Below, in pieces: positions 47,243 to 54,978 of a stretch of 64,000 nt of DNA. The position numbers were made by a program, and so were the translations under genes. Source of the DNA: DTU052 sp050951725 (GTDB taxonomy: Bacteria; Bacillota; Syntrophomonadia; Syntrophomonadales; DTU052); NCBI GenBank assembly GCA_050951725.1, contig JBMNJO010000001.1, positions 1,240,001-1,304,000 on the forward strand, written 5' to 3'. The number at the start of each line of letters is the position of its first letter. Position 1 is the first letter of the stretch. The notes under the pieces are model-generated. The model saw only the letters and a list, made by a program, of their open reading frames with translations, did not search any database and was not told the DNA's origin.

Positions 47243-47256
47243 CCGGGTTGTTCGTC

Positions 47257-48651
47257 CTAAATTGATTTCAGAAATTCAACCAAATCCTTCTTCTCCTGTT
47301 CGGCCAGGTTAAGTTTAAATACGGTGTTGTAGTGCTCGATTACTTCCTTTAGATCGGTAAAACGTCCATCATGAAAGAAACCGCCTTTTTGGTGAGTCCA
47401 AAGCCCGTTGAGTGGTGAAGTCCGGTATCGGTTGTCAGGAGACCTGTCGGCCTGGAAAGCATCAATTCCCATCTCTTCAGGAGTATGCATATTCCAGCCC
47501 GGTTCACTGTATACGGGGGGCACATGACACCGGGCACACATCGCTTTTTCGTTGAACAGCTTTTCGCCCCGTTGGGCGGCCTTTTTATCAAAACTATTCT
47601 TCGGGGCCGGGGGAGCATTAAGTGCTAACTGGTATACATGCAGATCTGCCAGTTTTGGTGTGACCAGATCCGGTTTGTTTCTTATGTTCCAATCCCCGGT
47701 TTTGACGGCAATCGGGTATTTGCTGGGATTATTCAAGCGGGGATCGAAAAAAGTACCTTTGCCTCTCATCTGAGTATTAGCAACATAGGCATTCCAATGG
47801 ACTAAAGAACCCCACCCGGTCCAGGTATGCAGGTTAATCCCTGATAGCGAGAAAATCGGGGGAAGCAAAACGGCAGCTGATTTTCCATCAGGGGCAAATC
47901 CTTTCCCGTCCATGAGAAGCACCGCATCATATTTCCCCGGCCCCCAGCTGGCCAGCACCTTTTTCACTGTGGCCACGTCAACGCCTAAACGGTCAGCAAT
48001 TACTTGCAGATTGGGTGCCAGGCTGATGATGGCCCCCACGTTCAAATCCCGGTTGGCCCAACCATCCAGTCGCTTGCCGATTCCGGGAGCAAATGAGTCA
48101 TCTACGGTGGAATGGCAGAGGGCGCACTGGATTCCGATAGAGGAGAGGTTTCCCTTTTTATCAAAGAAACCGGTCAAACCAACCACTGCATCGTTCTCGA
48201 GGAGAACCAGGGTACTGGCGGGGTCATCAAGATTTACCTTTCCTGCTTTCAAGTCTTTAACCAGGTTCTTGGGAAGAGCCTCGGCATCAACCTTTAGCCC
48301 TACGGCCAGGGCCTGCTTAGGACTGATCCCGGAACCTACCCCGCCCAGCTTTTCTCCGGCGATCGCCCGATGAAGGTTAAGCGTATCCCCCCAAAAGGCT
48401 TCATCACCGAAGGTGTCATAACGAAATATATGCTGCCCCCTTTTTAACCTCTCCAGCATGCTCTTTTCCAAATCAGGTGCTAAATGAACAGATTCTGGTG
48501 CGGGTCTCGACAGCAACTCCTGCAACTGCCCCATGGAAACCGTCGGTTCTGTTTCATCACTCAAGAACACAATTGTTGATATAGCAACCAAAACCAGTAT
48601 AGAGGCTAAAGTAATGGCAATGGGTCTTAGTCGAAAGAATTTAATCCACAT
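47257..48651 (-). CDS. Membrane-anchored di-haem c-type cytochrome (cytochrome c peroxidase-like)
   Basis: 464 residues from ATG 48651 (GGGGGG 5 nt upstream). An N-terminal helix (residues 10-30) anchors the protein outside the membrane. Two CxxCH haem-binding sites are present, CALCH (176-180) and CARCH (372-376). The C-terminal part (AAQRGEKLFNEKAMCARCH, YRTSPLNGLWTHQKGGFFHDGRFTDL) resembles the second haem domain of MauG/cytochrome c peroxidases. Function could be peroxide reduction or extracellular electron transfer. Multihaem cytochromes are uncommon in fermentative Clostridia, and the gene abuts a broken acyl-CoA synthetase, so acquisition by transfer is likely. No cytochrome maturation genes are in the window. 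Confidence 0.87.
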   Translation of the reverse strand: MWIKFFRLRPIAITLASILVLVAISTIVFLSDETEPTVSMGQLQELLSRPAPESVHLAPDLEKSMLERLKRGQHIFRYDTFGDEAFWGDTLNLHRAIAGEKLGGVGSGISPKQALAVGLKVDAEALPKNLVKDLKAGKVNLDDPASTLVLLENDAVVGLTGFFDKKGNLSSIGIQCALCHSTVDDSFAPGIGKRLDGWANRDLNVGAIISLAPNLQVIADRLGVDVATVKKVLASWGPGKYDAVLLMDGKGFAPDGKSAAVLLPPIFSLSGINLHTWTGWGSLVHWNAYVANTQMRGKGTFFDPRLNNPSKYPIAVKTGDWNIRNKPDLVTPKLADLHVYQLALNAPPAPKNSFDKKAAQRGEKLFNEKAMCARCHVPPVYSEPGWNMHTPEEMGIDAFQADRSPDNRYRTSPLNGLWTHQKGGFFHDGRFTDLKEVIEHYNTVFKLNLAEQEKKDLVEFLKSI

Positions 48652-48769
48652 AAAATCCCCCCTTATTAAAGGCCCGTTCAAGATATACCTATTTCAAACT
48701 GGTTAGTTTTATGAAAATTTAATGGGGGGTTACGTGGTCGGTGTCCGACAATGGGACACAAATACAAAA

Positions 48770-48795
48770 AAGCCTTCGTGTTTCCACCAAGGCTT
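48770..48795 (-). terminator. Terminator of tRNA-Leu(GAG)
   Basis: A 7-bp stem AAGCCTT/AAGGCTT with a 12-nt loop. The minus-strand side runs into six T residues. Confidence 0.75.
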
Positions 48796-48806
48796 CTTTT
48801 TTTCTA

Positions 48807-48891
48807 TGGTGCGGCAGATGGGACTTGAACCCATACCCCGCGAAGGACACGCCCCTCAAACGTGCGCGTCTGCCGATTCCGCCACTGCCGC
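48807..48891 (-). tRNA. tRNA-Leu (anticodon GAG)
   Basis: Read on the minus strand, the acceptor stem GCGGCAG/CTGCCGC closes a class II tRNA with a long variable arm and encoded CCA. The anticodon stem CACGT/GCGTG holds loop TTGAGGG, so the anticodon is GAG (reads CUC/CUU). The T arm GGGTTCAAGTCCC is intact. A decayed copy lies at 51069. Confidence 0.95.
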
Positions 48892-48998
48892 ATATACAGT
48901 TTTCGCCGCGGCTCTTGTTCAGCCGCAACTACTATTATATCCACCAATCCCGGCATCGTCAACTCCCTGGTTACCCATGGGAACAGGATGTAACAGGG

Positions 48999-49044
48999 GG
49001 ATGGGGGTTCCGCAGGCATGGACATGCCTGCGGAACCCCCATCC
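48999..49044. repeat. Perfect 22-bp inverted repeat
   Basis: Arms GGATGGGGGTTCCGCAGGCATG (48999-49020, given to its ends by GGATGGGGG and GGCATG) with a 2-nt centre. A second, weaker hairpin (GGAGGAT/ATCCTCC) follows at 49053-49072. It may terminate the SDR gene. Confidence 0.85.
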
Positions 49045-49094
49045 AGAGTGTCGGAGGATTGGACGATCCTCCATTCCCACGTGAATCCTGAGGT

Positions 49095-49859
49095 TTACAT
49101 GGCGGTGTAACCACCATCTACCGCGATAACTGCACCGGTTACATAAGAAGATAAGTCAGATGCCAGCCATAGGTTGGCTTGTGCAACTTCATCGGCATGA
49201 GCAAAACGCCCCACCATACTCAATTGTTTGGCATAAGCGTCCGGGTCAAAACCGAATTGCTTTAAAGCTCCCCGCAGCATAGGTGTATCAATTGCTCCCG
49301 GGGCAACCGAATTTATCCGAATACCATAAGGGGAATAGTCCATGGCAGCAGACTTTGTCAAACCAATAACTCCGTGCTTGGCAGCAATATAAGCCGGAGT
49401 ACCGGGTTGCGGGCGGATTCCACTAACCGATGAAGTGTTAATAATTGACCCGCCTTCGTCCTGTTTCATCATCTGCCGCAACTCATACTTCAAGCACAAT
49501 GCCACACCTTTAAGATCCACGGCTATCAAGGCATCAAAAACCTGGTCATCCATATCTGCCAAAGGCTTGTCGTCCGGGGTACGGGCTGCATTATTGACCG
49601 CAACATCCAAACGTCCGTATGTGTCTACTGCGAACTGTACCATTGCCTCAACATCCTGAGCCTTTGACACATCAGTTTTTACAAAAGCAGCTGTGCCACC
49701 AGCATCTATGATCTTTTGAGTTTGCTTTCTACCCACTTCTTCGTTGAAATCAGCAATAACTACCTTGCCACCGGCTTTCGCAAACAATTCTGCAGTGGAC
49801 GCTCCCATGCCCATGGCTCCTCCGGTTATAATTGCTACTTTACCATTCAGTTCAAGCAT
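49095..49859 (-). CDS. Short-chain dehydrogenase/reductase (SDR), classical type
   Basis: 254 residues from ATG 49859 (AAAGGAG 10 nt upstream). The Rossmann motif is TGGAMGMG, followed by VNNAA, the catalytic Ser in TSSVSG, Tyr and Lys in YIAAKHG, and PGAIDTPM after it. NAD(P)-dependent oxidation or reduction of a hydroxyl or keto group; substrate unknown, with cyclohexanol, 2,5-dichloro-diol or 3-oxoacyl substrates typical of this subgroup. It is divergent from a TetR regulator, with a palindrome between them, and both lie between two tRNA-Leu copies, so it looks like part of an acquired, regulated insert. Confidence 0.92.
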   Translation of the reverse strand: MLELNGKVAIITGGAMGMGASTAELFAKAGGKVVIADFNEEVGRKQTQKIIDAGGTAAFVKTDVSKAQDVEAMVQFAVDTYGRLDVAVNNAARTPDDKPLADMDDQVFDALIAVDLKGVALCLKYELRQMMKQDEGGSIINTSSVSGIRPQPGTPAYIAAKHGVIGLTKSAAMDYSPYGIRINSVAPGAIDTPMLRGALKQFGFDPDAYAKQLSMVGRFAHADEVAQANLWLASDLSSYVTGAVIAVDGGYTAM

Positions 49860-50130
49860 GTCATCACTTCTCCTTTTAATAATCAAAATATGATTTACTT
49901 GGATAGACCAACCCAAACTCTGAGAACCAGTTGTTTGTGGTTGTAGATACTTTCACAATCAATGAGATATAGCGATCATTAGACCAAACGAACATCTCTT
50001 TTACGCGGTTGACCGTTCCTCCTTTGCTCTCACATTATTTTTTAAGGGCCTGGGGCCCCTTTTAATGATTGAACGTAAAAAGTTATGGCTTTATGGTCTG
50101 ATTGTTTTGATATCCAGATTTTCGTCGACT

Positions 50131-50145
50131 GTGGTCATTGACCAC
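50131..50145. promoter_or_regulatory. Candidate TetR operator
   Basis: GTGGTCATTGACCAC has perfect 7-bp arms around one central base. It lies about 70-85 nt before the TATAAT box of the TetR gene and between the divergent genes, where an autoregulatory TetR protein would bind. Confidence 0.5.
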
Positions 50146-50214
50146 GGTCACCGACTTCAGTATATGTATATAGTAAGCCCAAGCGCCATTACTTTCAAGC
50201 TTTATTTTTCAGGG

Positions 50215-50220
50215 TATAAT
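50215..50220 (+). promoter_or_regulatory. -10 box of the TetR gene
   Basis: Perfect TATAAT, 9 nt before AAGGAGG. No good -35 box is placed 16-18 nt upstream. The leader would be only a few bases. Confidence 0.4.
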
Positions 50221-50242
50221 AGAGCACAAGGAGGGGATCACA

Positions 50243-50854
50243 ATCAAACTGACAAAGCGGAAGCTTCAGGCTATCAAAACCAAACAAAAGATTTTGGAAG
50301 TAGCTTTGCCAATGATCAAAGAGAACGGATTTGATTCGGTTTCTGTGGATGATATTTGTTCCGCCGCCGGCATTGCCAAGGGCACTTTCTATCATTATTT
50401 TGCATCCAAAGAAAAAATCTTTGGTGAGACCGGGATTATTATGAATGATATTGAGATTGACCATCTGCTGAATGATGAGCAGGTGTCAAGTATAGATAAG
50501 GTTTTTTATCTTATTCGCGCTTATACAGAACTGGCTAAAAGCCAGGGAGTTGATATAACCAGACAATTATTTAAAGCTTTTCTTGACGGAAATGATATCT
50601 ATACTGAAAAAACATCAGGAACCCAAATGCTGAGGGTAATTATTGCTGAGGGTCAGAAAAAGAAAGAAATTAACCCCAATTTAACAGTTGATGAAATAGT
50701 AGATTTGGTATTTGCTTTTACATCAGGCCTGATACTTTATTGGCTTAATTCTAACGGTGATTATGATCTGACTATAAAAGCTAATAATTTATTTGAAAAA
50801 TGGTTAAAACATATTCTGGATTACACCCCAATGGACAAAATATCGAATCGCTAG
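50243..50854 (+). CDS. TetR/AcrR-family regulator with unusual start
   Basis: About 203 residues. The helix-turn-helix (SVSVDDICSAAGIAKGTFYHYFASKEKI in two parts) is preceded by a normal family N-terminus, KRKLQAIKTKQKILEVALPM, that extends upstream of the first usable TTG (50294). No ATG, GTG or TTG is available in frame ahead of it; an ATC at 50243 stands 8 nt after a perfect AAGGAGG, so it is either a rare ATC start or a mutated ATG. The gene is markedly AT-rich compared with its neighbours. It should control the divergent SDR gene. If only the TTG is used, the first helix of the DNA-binding domain is shortened. Confidence 0.85.
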   Translation: MKLTKRKLQAIKTKQKILEVALPMIKENGFDSVSVDDICSAAGIAKGTFYHYFASKEKIFGETGIIMNDIEIDHLLNDEQVSSIDKVFYLIRAYTELAKSQGVDITRQLFKAFLDGNDIYTEKTSGTQMLRVIIAEGQKKKEINPNLTVDEIVDLVFAFTSGLILYWLNSNGDYDLTIKANNLFEKWLKHILDYTPMDKISNR

Positions 50855-51068
50855 CACTCTTGGAGGATTGGGCGGAAGTCAAGAAATGTGAGTTCTCGGT
50901 AATGAGGTGTGGTCTGTAAGACCGCCACTGTTGTCCTTAGTAACAAAGGAGAAATAGAATAATATCCTTTCCTTTAAAAAGAACCGTAAACATTCACGGT
51001 TCCTTTTAATTCGGGAGTGTTCAGTTCACTGGATTAACAGAGCCTGCCAGCCCACCTTTTGGTTTCCC
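50855..51068. other. Space between TetR and the tRNA pseudogene
   Basis: 214 bases with a terminator (50978-51007). A motif AACAAAGGAGAAATAG near 50943 looks like a ribosome site without a gene behind it. Nothing else seen. Confidence 0.4.
50978..51007 (+). terminator. Terminator of the TetR gene
   Basis: Stem AAGAACCGT / ACGGTTCCTT with one mismatch and loop AAACATTC, followed by TTTT. Confidence 0.7.
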
Positions 51069-51151
51069 TGGTGCGGCAGATGTGACTTGATCCATACCCG
51101 TGAAGGACACGCCCCCCAAACGTGCGCGTCTGCCGATTACGCCACTGCCGC
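51069..51151 (-). pseudogene. Decayed copy of tRNA-Leu
   Basis: Over 90 percent identical to tRNA-Leu(GAG) at 48807 by eye, and the likeness continues ~13 nt past the 5' end (CATATACAGTTTTCG). The T arm has lost one base and two pairs (GGATCAAGTCAC for GGGTTCAAGTCCC), a second base is lost in the variable arm, and the anticodon loop reads TTGGGGG. It should not fold or function. Same orientation as the intact gene, so the two form a direct repeat. Confidence 0.88.
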
Positions 51152-51179
51152 ATATACAGTTTTCGTCCCCACCTTCTGA

Positions 51180-52778
51180 TTACCCCTCTGGAGTGATCTC
51201 CTGGAAGCGGAGGTTGGTCCAGTTGACCAGGCCCAGGCCATCAAGTTTGAAGCCCTGTACCTCCGGGCGGGTCAGGCTGGCGGCCTCCTTCTGAACCAGC
51301 CACAGCATGGGGGCATCATCCAGGACAATCTGCTCTGCCCGGCGCAGAAGTTTTATCCGCTCCGTATTGCTCTGGGTCTCGGCGCGGGCGGCCTCCAGGA
51401 TCCGATCGACCTGGGGATTCTTGTAACCAGTCAGGTTGGTGACTCCAATCTGGCTGCTGTGGAAGAGCGGGTAGAGGAAACTGTCCGCATCCGGATAATC
51501 AGCATCCCACCCCAGGCGGAAAAAGTCAAGCTGCATGGAGGTCATCTTTTCCTCGTAATCCTGCCAGGCAAGCGCAGTCGGCTGAACCGGCAGCTGTACC
51601 GCATCCAGCTGGGTCTTGACGGCCAGGGCCATCCGGGCATGGCCTTGATCGGTGTTATAGGTCAGTTTAATGGCTGGCGGATTGACGCTTTTGAAATAAT
51701 CCGTATCCGCCAACAGTTCAATCGCGGTCTCGCTGTTCAGGGTATAACCCTGAAGCGAACGGTTGTAACCGGGAACTGACATGGGTATTATGCCCTTGGC
51801 CGGCTGGCCTACTCCACCCATGACGTTCTTGATCAGAAGTTCCCGATCAATGCAGTAGTTCATAGCTCGCCTGAGATTCAACTGATTGTAGGGTGCCCGG
51901 TTAACGTTCATGGCGTAGGCATAGAAACCCATGAGGGGTGATTTCACGAGACGGTGCTGCGCGGTGTTTGCCTGCAGATTGGTGACCTCGGCACGGGGAA
52001 CCGAATCCAGGACATCCAGTTGACCAGCCCGGAAGGCAGCCAACCCCTGGTTTTCATCAGCAAAACAGGTAAAGGAAATCGTTGATACAGCCGGTCTTAG
52101 TCCGTGGTAGTTATTACGAACTTTTACAATCAGGCTTTTCCCTTTCTCAAAGGCACCAAGTATATACGGTCCGGTCCCGGAAGGAATCTCGATCGGGTCC
52201 CGGGTGTCAACCACCCAGAAGGCAGGATGGGTAACCTTGTAGACAAAGGCGGAATCGGGTTCAGCCAGATTAACCCGAATGGTATAGGGGTCAATAACCT
52301 TAATGCCGCTGATTTCCGGTGTAGAGCCGTCTATCACCTCTTTGGCCCCGACGATAGTATCAAAAAGGCTCCGGGTAACCGGGTTTTCCGAGGATAGCAA
52401 GGCTCTCTCCCAGGACAGCTTTACATCCTGAGCCTGCAGTCGGCGCCCGTTATGAAAGCGAACCTCACTGTTCAACGAAAAGATGATACTTTTTGAATCC
52501 TTGGCATATCCCCAGTTGTTGGCCAGGCACGGTTTCAGACTCTGGGTCTGCTCGTCCCACCGTACCAGGGGCTCATACATAGTGGAAGCCATCAGCTTCT
52601 CAGCATGGTCCTGTACCTGGGCGGGATCTATGGAATCTGCCTGTCCCACCACTCCGAATCGAAACGACCTGCCCTCAACCGTGGTATGGACCGCAGTTGT
52701 GTATATAATCCACAGAGTAAGGAAGCCGGCTAACATAGCGATACCGGCTATTGCTAGACTCCTCCTGGTAATGACCAC
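51180..52778 (-). CDS. ABC transporter substrate-binding protein, peptide/nickel family (SBP_bac_5)
   Basis: 532 residues from GTG 52778 (GGGAGG 5 nt upstream). A membrane segment (about 8-26) anchors it without a lipobox Cys. The family 5 pattern is clear: DSIDPAQVQDHAEKLM, LVRWDEQTQSLKPCLANNW, VRFHNGRRLQAQDVKLSWERAL (in parts), and LRRAMNYCIDRELLI. It would capture oligopeptides or similar solutes. No permease or ATPase gene follows, so it depends on a transporter encoded elsewhere or acts as an orphan receptor. Its start overlaps the end of the lytic transglycosylase gene by 104 bp, and its 3' end stops just before the decayed tRNA-Leu. Confidence 0.9.
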   Translation of the reverse strand: MVITRRSLAIAGIAMLAGFLTLWIIYTTAVHTTVEGRSFRFGVVGQADSIDPAQVQDHAEKLMASTMYEPLVRWDEQTQSLKPCLANNWGYAKDSKSIIFSLNSEVRFHNGRRLQAQDVKLSWERALLSSENPVTRSLFDTIVGAKEVIDGSTPEISGIKVIDPYTIRVNLAEPDSAFVYKVTHPAFWVVDTRDPIEIPSGTGPYILGAFEKGKSLIVKVRNNYHGLRPAVSTISFTCFADENQGLAAFRAGQLDVLDSVPRAEVTNLQANTAQHRLVKSPLMGFYAYAMNVNRAPYNQLNLRRAMNYCIDRELLIKNVMGGVGQPAKGIIPMSVPGYNRSLQGYTLNSETAIELLADTDYFKSVNPPAIKLTYNTDQGHARMALAVKTQLDAVQLPVQPTALAWQDYEEKMTSMQLDFFRLGWDADYPDADSFLYPLFHSSQIGVTNLTGYKNPQVDRILEAARAETQSNTERIKLLRRAEQIVLDDAPMLWLVQKEAASLTRPEVQGFKLDGLGLVNWTNLRFQEITPEG

Positions 52779-53439
52779 CTTCTCCTCCCCCTTGTCCCCA
52801 TTTATTAGTAAATATATGGCGGAGGTTAATGGAATATGAACGGTGATCACTGGAATCCTCACGGGTCCTGTAAATCATGCGGTAGATTTCGTACTCGTTC
52901 AGCACCTTGCGGATATGATTACGGGTCTCAGGGAAAGGAACCTTTTGAACATCTTCCACCGTGCCGTCCCAGATCCCGACCAGCAACCACTCCCGGACAT
53001 TGCCCCGCCCTGCATTATAGGCGGCAATTACCAGGGGCAACCGGCCGTCAAACTCACGGCTGAGGTCAGAGATGTACCAGCAGCCCAACTTGATGTTGGT
53101 CTCCGGATCCACCAGCTTGGTGTCGTCAAATCCCTCCATATTCAGCTGGTTGGCTGCCCACCGCGCAGTGTCCGGCATCAGCTGCATCAGTCCCTGCGCG
53201 CCGCTGTGGGAAATGGCTTCCGTGCTGAACCGGCTTTCCACCTTGATCAGGGAAAACACCAGTAGGGGATCTATATCATAGCTTTCAGCATAACTGACAA
53301 CCAGATCCTGGTGAGGCATCGGGTAGAACAGAGTAATCCAGCGAGGGAAGGTAAGTATTATAATCACAGTCAGAATGACAAAGAACCACATGACAAGAGG
53401 AAACCGAAGTTCTGGATTCCTCATCCGTGGTCGCGGCAT
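52675..53439 (-). CDS. Membrane-bound lytic transglycosylase, Slt/SLT family
   Basis: 254 residues from ATG 53439 (GGAAGGAG 7 nt upstream). One transmembrane helix (about 15-35) precedes the SLT domain (about 50-180): LLVFSLIKVESRFSTEAIS with the catalytic Glu, SGAQGLMQLMPDTA, NIKLGCWYI and AAYNAGRGNV. It cleaves peptidoglycan to 1,6-anhydromuramyl ends. Homologues usually end near RKVLNEYEIYRMIY; here the frame runs on for about 55 residues through the start of the next gene, which suggests loss of the normal stop. First gene of a pair with the binding protein. Confidence 0.9.
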   Translation of the reverse strand: MPRPRMRNPELRFPLVMWFFVILTVIIILTFPRWITLFYPMPHQDLVVSYAESYDIDPLLVFSLIKVESRFSTEAISHSGAQGLMQLMPDTARWAANQLNMEGFDDTKLVDPETNIKLGCWYISDLSREFDGRLPLVIAAYNAGRGNVREWLLVGIWDGTVEDVQKVPFPETRNHIRKVLNEYEIYRMIYRTREDSSDHRSYSINLRHIFTNKWGQGGGEGGHYQEESSNSRYRYVSRLPYSVDYIHNCGPYHG

Positions 53440-53581
53440 GGGCATGCTCCTTCCGGTGCCAGGCACCTGTTATCCTATAACTCCAGTTTAATGATTTGTG
53501 ACCTGTCCCGGCAACTATCTGATTTGAGAGGCTGCGAGCAGGGCAGTCTTTGCCGACTCAGAAAACGCCCCTTAGGGCTTA

Positions 53582-54205
53582 CTAATTCATATATTGCGGC
53601 GCAGCATTTAAAATGCCCGCCAGTTCATTGTAAAATCTGGTTACTGTCTCCCGGGTTTCTTCCACGGTTCCCCGGTTGTCAATCAGACGATCAGCCCGCT
53701 TCATCTTCTCCTTGATCGGCATCTGGGACTGCAGACGATTGCGGGCTTCTTCCAGCGTCAGGTTGTCCCGTTTCATCAGACGCTCAATCTGCATAGCTTC
53801 ATCAACCCACACCAGCCAGACCTCATCAACCTTATGGTCCATGCCGGTTTCGAGCAGCAGGGGAACATCCCAGACCACTATTTTAACATCCGAAGGCAGT
53901 TCCTGCATCCGGTAATCGAAGACTTCCCATAGCCGGGGATGGGTAATGCTGTTGAGCTTCAACCGGAGATCGGGATGGGCAAAAACCAGGTTTCCCAGGG
54001 CCTTTCGGTCCAGTTGCCCGTCAGGACCAACCACCTGGGGTCCAAACTCCCGCACAATATCATTGAAGGCCCGCTGCCCCGGTTCCACAATCTCCCGGGC
54101 CACCTGATCCGCATCTATCACCGGCAGGCCCATCTCTTTCAGCATGTTGGATACGGTGCTCTTGCCGCTGGCAATCCCCCCGGTCAGGCCAATTATAAAC
54201 AACAT
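53582..54205 (-). CDS. coaE: Dephospho-CoA kinase
   Basis: 207 residues from ATG 54205 (GAGGTG upstream, overlapping the end of ytaF; 2-nt gap). The P-loop GLTGGIASGKS is at residues 6-16, DADQVARE follows, then the lid region MKRDNLTLEEARNRLQSQ and ADRLIDNRG. It phosphorylates dephospho-CoA to CoA, the last step of CoA synthesis. The order polA-mutM-ytaF-coaE is the same as in Bacillus subtilis. Confidence 0.95.
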   Translation of the reverse strand: MLFIIGLTGGIASGKSTVSNMLKEMGLPVIDADQVAREIVEPGQRAFNDIVREFGPQVVGPDGQLDRKALGNLVFAHPDLRLKLNSITHPRLWEVFDYRMQELPSDVKIVVWDVPLLLETGMDHKVDEVWLVWVDEAMQIERLMKRDNLTLEEARNRLQSQMPIKEKMKRADRLIDNRGTVEETRETVTRFYNELAGILNAAPQYMN

Positions 54206-54207
54206 CT

Positions 54208-54846
54208 TCACCTCATTATTTCTACAAATCCCAGTATAAACAGTATCAGTCCCGAAAACATCCCGGAGACGTTGCGCAGCAAACCATTCTTGATAGCCAC
54301 TCCCCACCTGAGTCCCAGGCTGATCAGCAGGAACTTGCAGCACCCCACCAGAGGAATTGTCAATGTGAGGTCATAGCCGCTCAGGGAAGCCCCCATGCCT
54401 GCACCCAGAGCGTCCAGGGCCAGGGCCGTCCCTAATAAAAAGGCTTCGCGGAAGCTGATCACTCCCGATGAATCAAGGTCCGCCCTGGATGGTTCCCGCA
54501 GAATCTGAATGATGATTCCGAGCGGTTTAATTCTGAGGGTAGCTATAGCATTATTCTCCCCCGATTCGTTTCTTCCCTGCCAATTCCGCATGCTTTCACT
54601 AAAAAACCACAAACCCACGGCCATGAGGGCCATGGCTCCAATCCTCTGTGCCATCTGCGGCTCAAAGTACAGGGCCAGGGCCTTCCCCGCCAGCATCGAT
54701 ACACTGACTGCCAGCATCGATGCTACACAGATAAGGAGCAAGGGACCCAGGGGGATGCGAATCTTCCTGGCACCATAGGCCATGCCTGCCGCAAACCCGT
54801 CCGAACTCACAGCCAAAGCCAACAGCGCCGCCGATACAATGTCCAT
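54208..54846 (-). CDS. ytaF: Sporulation membrane protein YtaF (MntP-like fold)
   Basis: 212 residues with six hydrophobic segments. The duplicated motif is seen as LALAVSSDGFAAGMAYGA near the N-terminus and LGTALALDALGAGMGASLSGY in the second half; each has the conserved Asp of the MntP/YtaF family. YtaF is an uncharacterised integral membrane protein linked to sporulation in Bacillus. It precedes coaE directly, as in Bacillus. Confidence 0.9.
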   Translation of the reverse strand: MDIVSAALLALAVSSDGFAAGMAYGARKIRIPLGPLLLICVASMLAVSVSMLAGKALALYFEPQMAQRIGAMALMAVGLWFFSESMRNWQGRNESGENNAIATLRIKPLGIIIQILREPSRADLDSSGVISFREAFLLGTALALDALGAGMGASLSGYDLTLTIPLVGCCKFLLISLGLRWGVAIKNGLLRNVSGMFSGLILFILGFVEIMR

Positions 54847-54939
54847 TTACCCATCTCCTATCCAATGTCGATTTACTATATGGATAGGAGTGTGTACACG
54901 TGCATGTCCCGACCAGGTGAGCACATCATTGCATCACGG

Positions 54940-54968
54940 TGCATCACGGGGACAGTCCCCGTGATGCA
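54940..54968. repeat. 29-nt palindrome, copy 4, with one partial unit
   Basis: Identical to copies 1 and 3. A half-unit (GCATCACGGT) precedes it. It lies between ytaF and mutM, 11 nt from the mutM stop codon. Confidence 0.9.
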
Positions 54969-54978
54969 TTTCTGTTCC

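Larger units (their letters stand above)
49860..50242. other. Divergent regulatory region of the SDR/TetR pair
   Basis: 383 AT-rich bases. It contains the palindrome at 50131-50145 and a TATAAT box (50215-50220) just ahead of the TetR ribosome site. No gene seen. Confidence 0.55.

Noticed and set aside
51180..53439. Complete peptide ABC transporter operon
   Set aside because: Only the binding protein is present; no permease or ATPase genes lie on either side.
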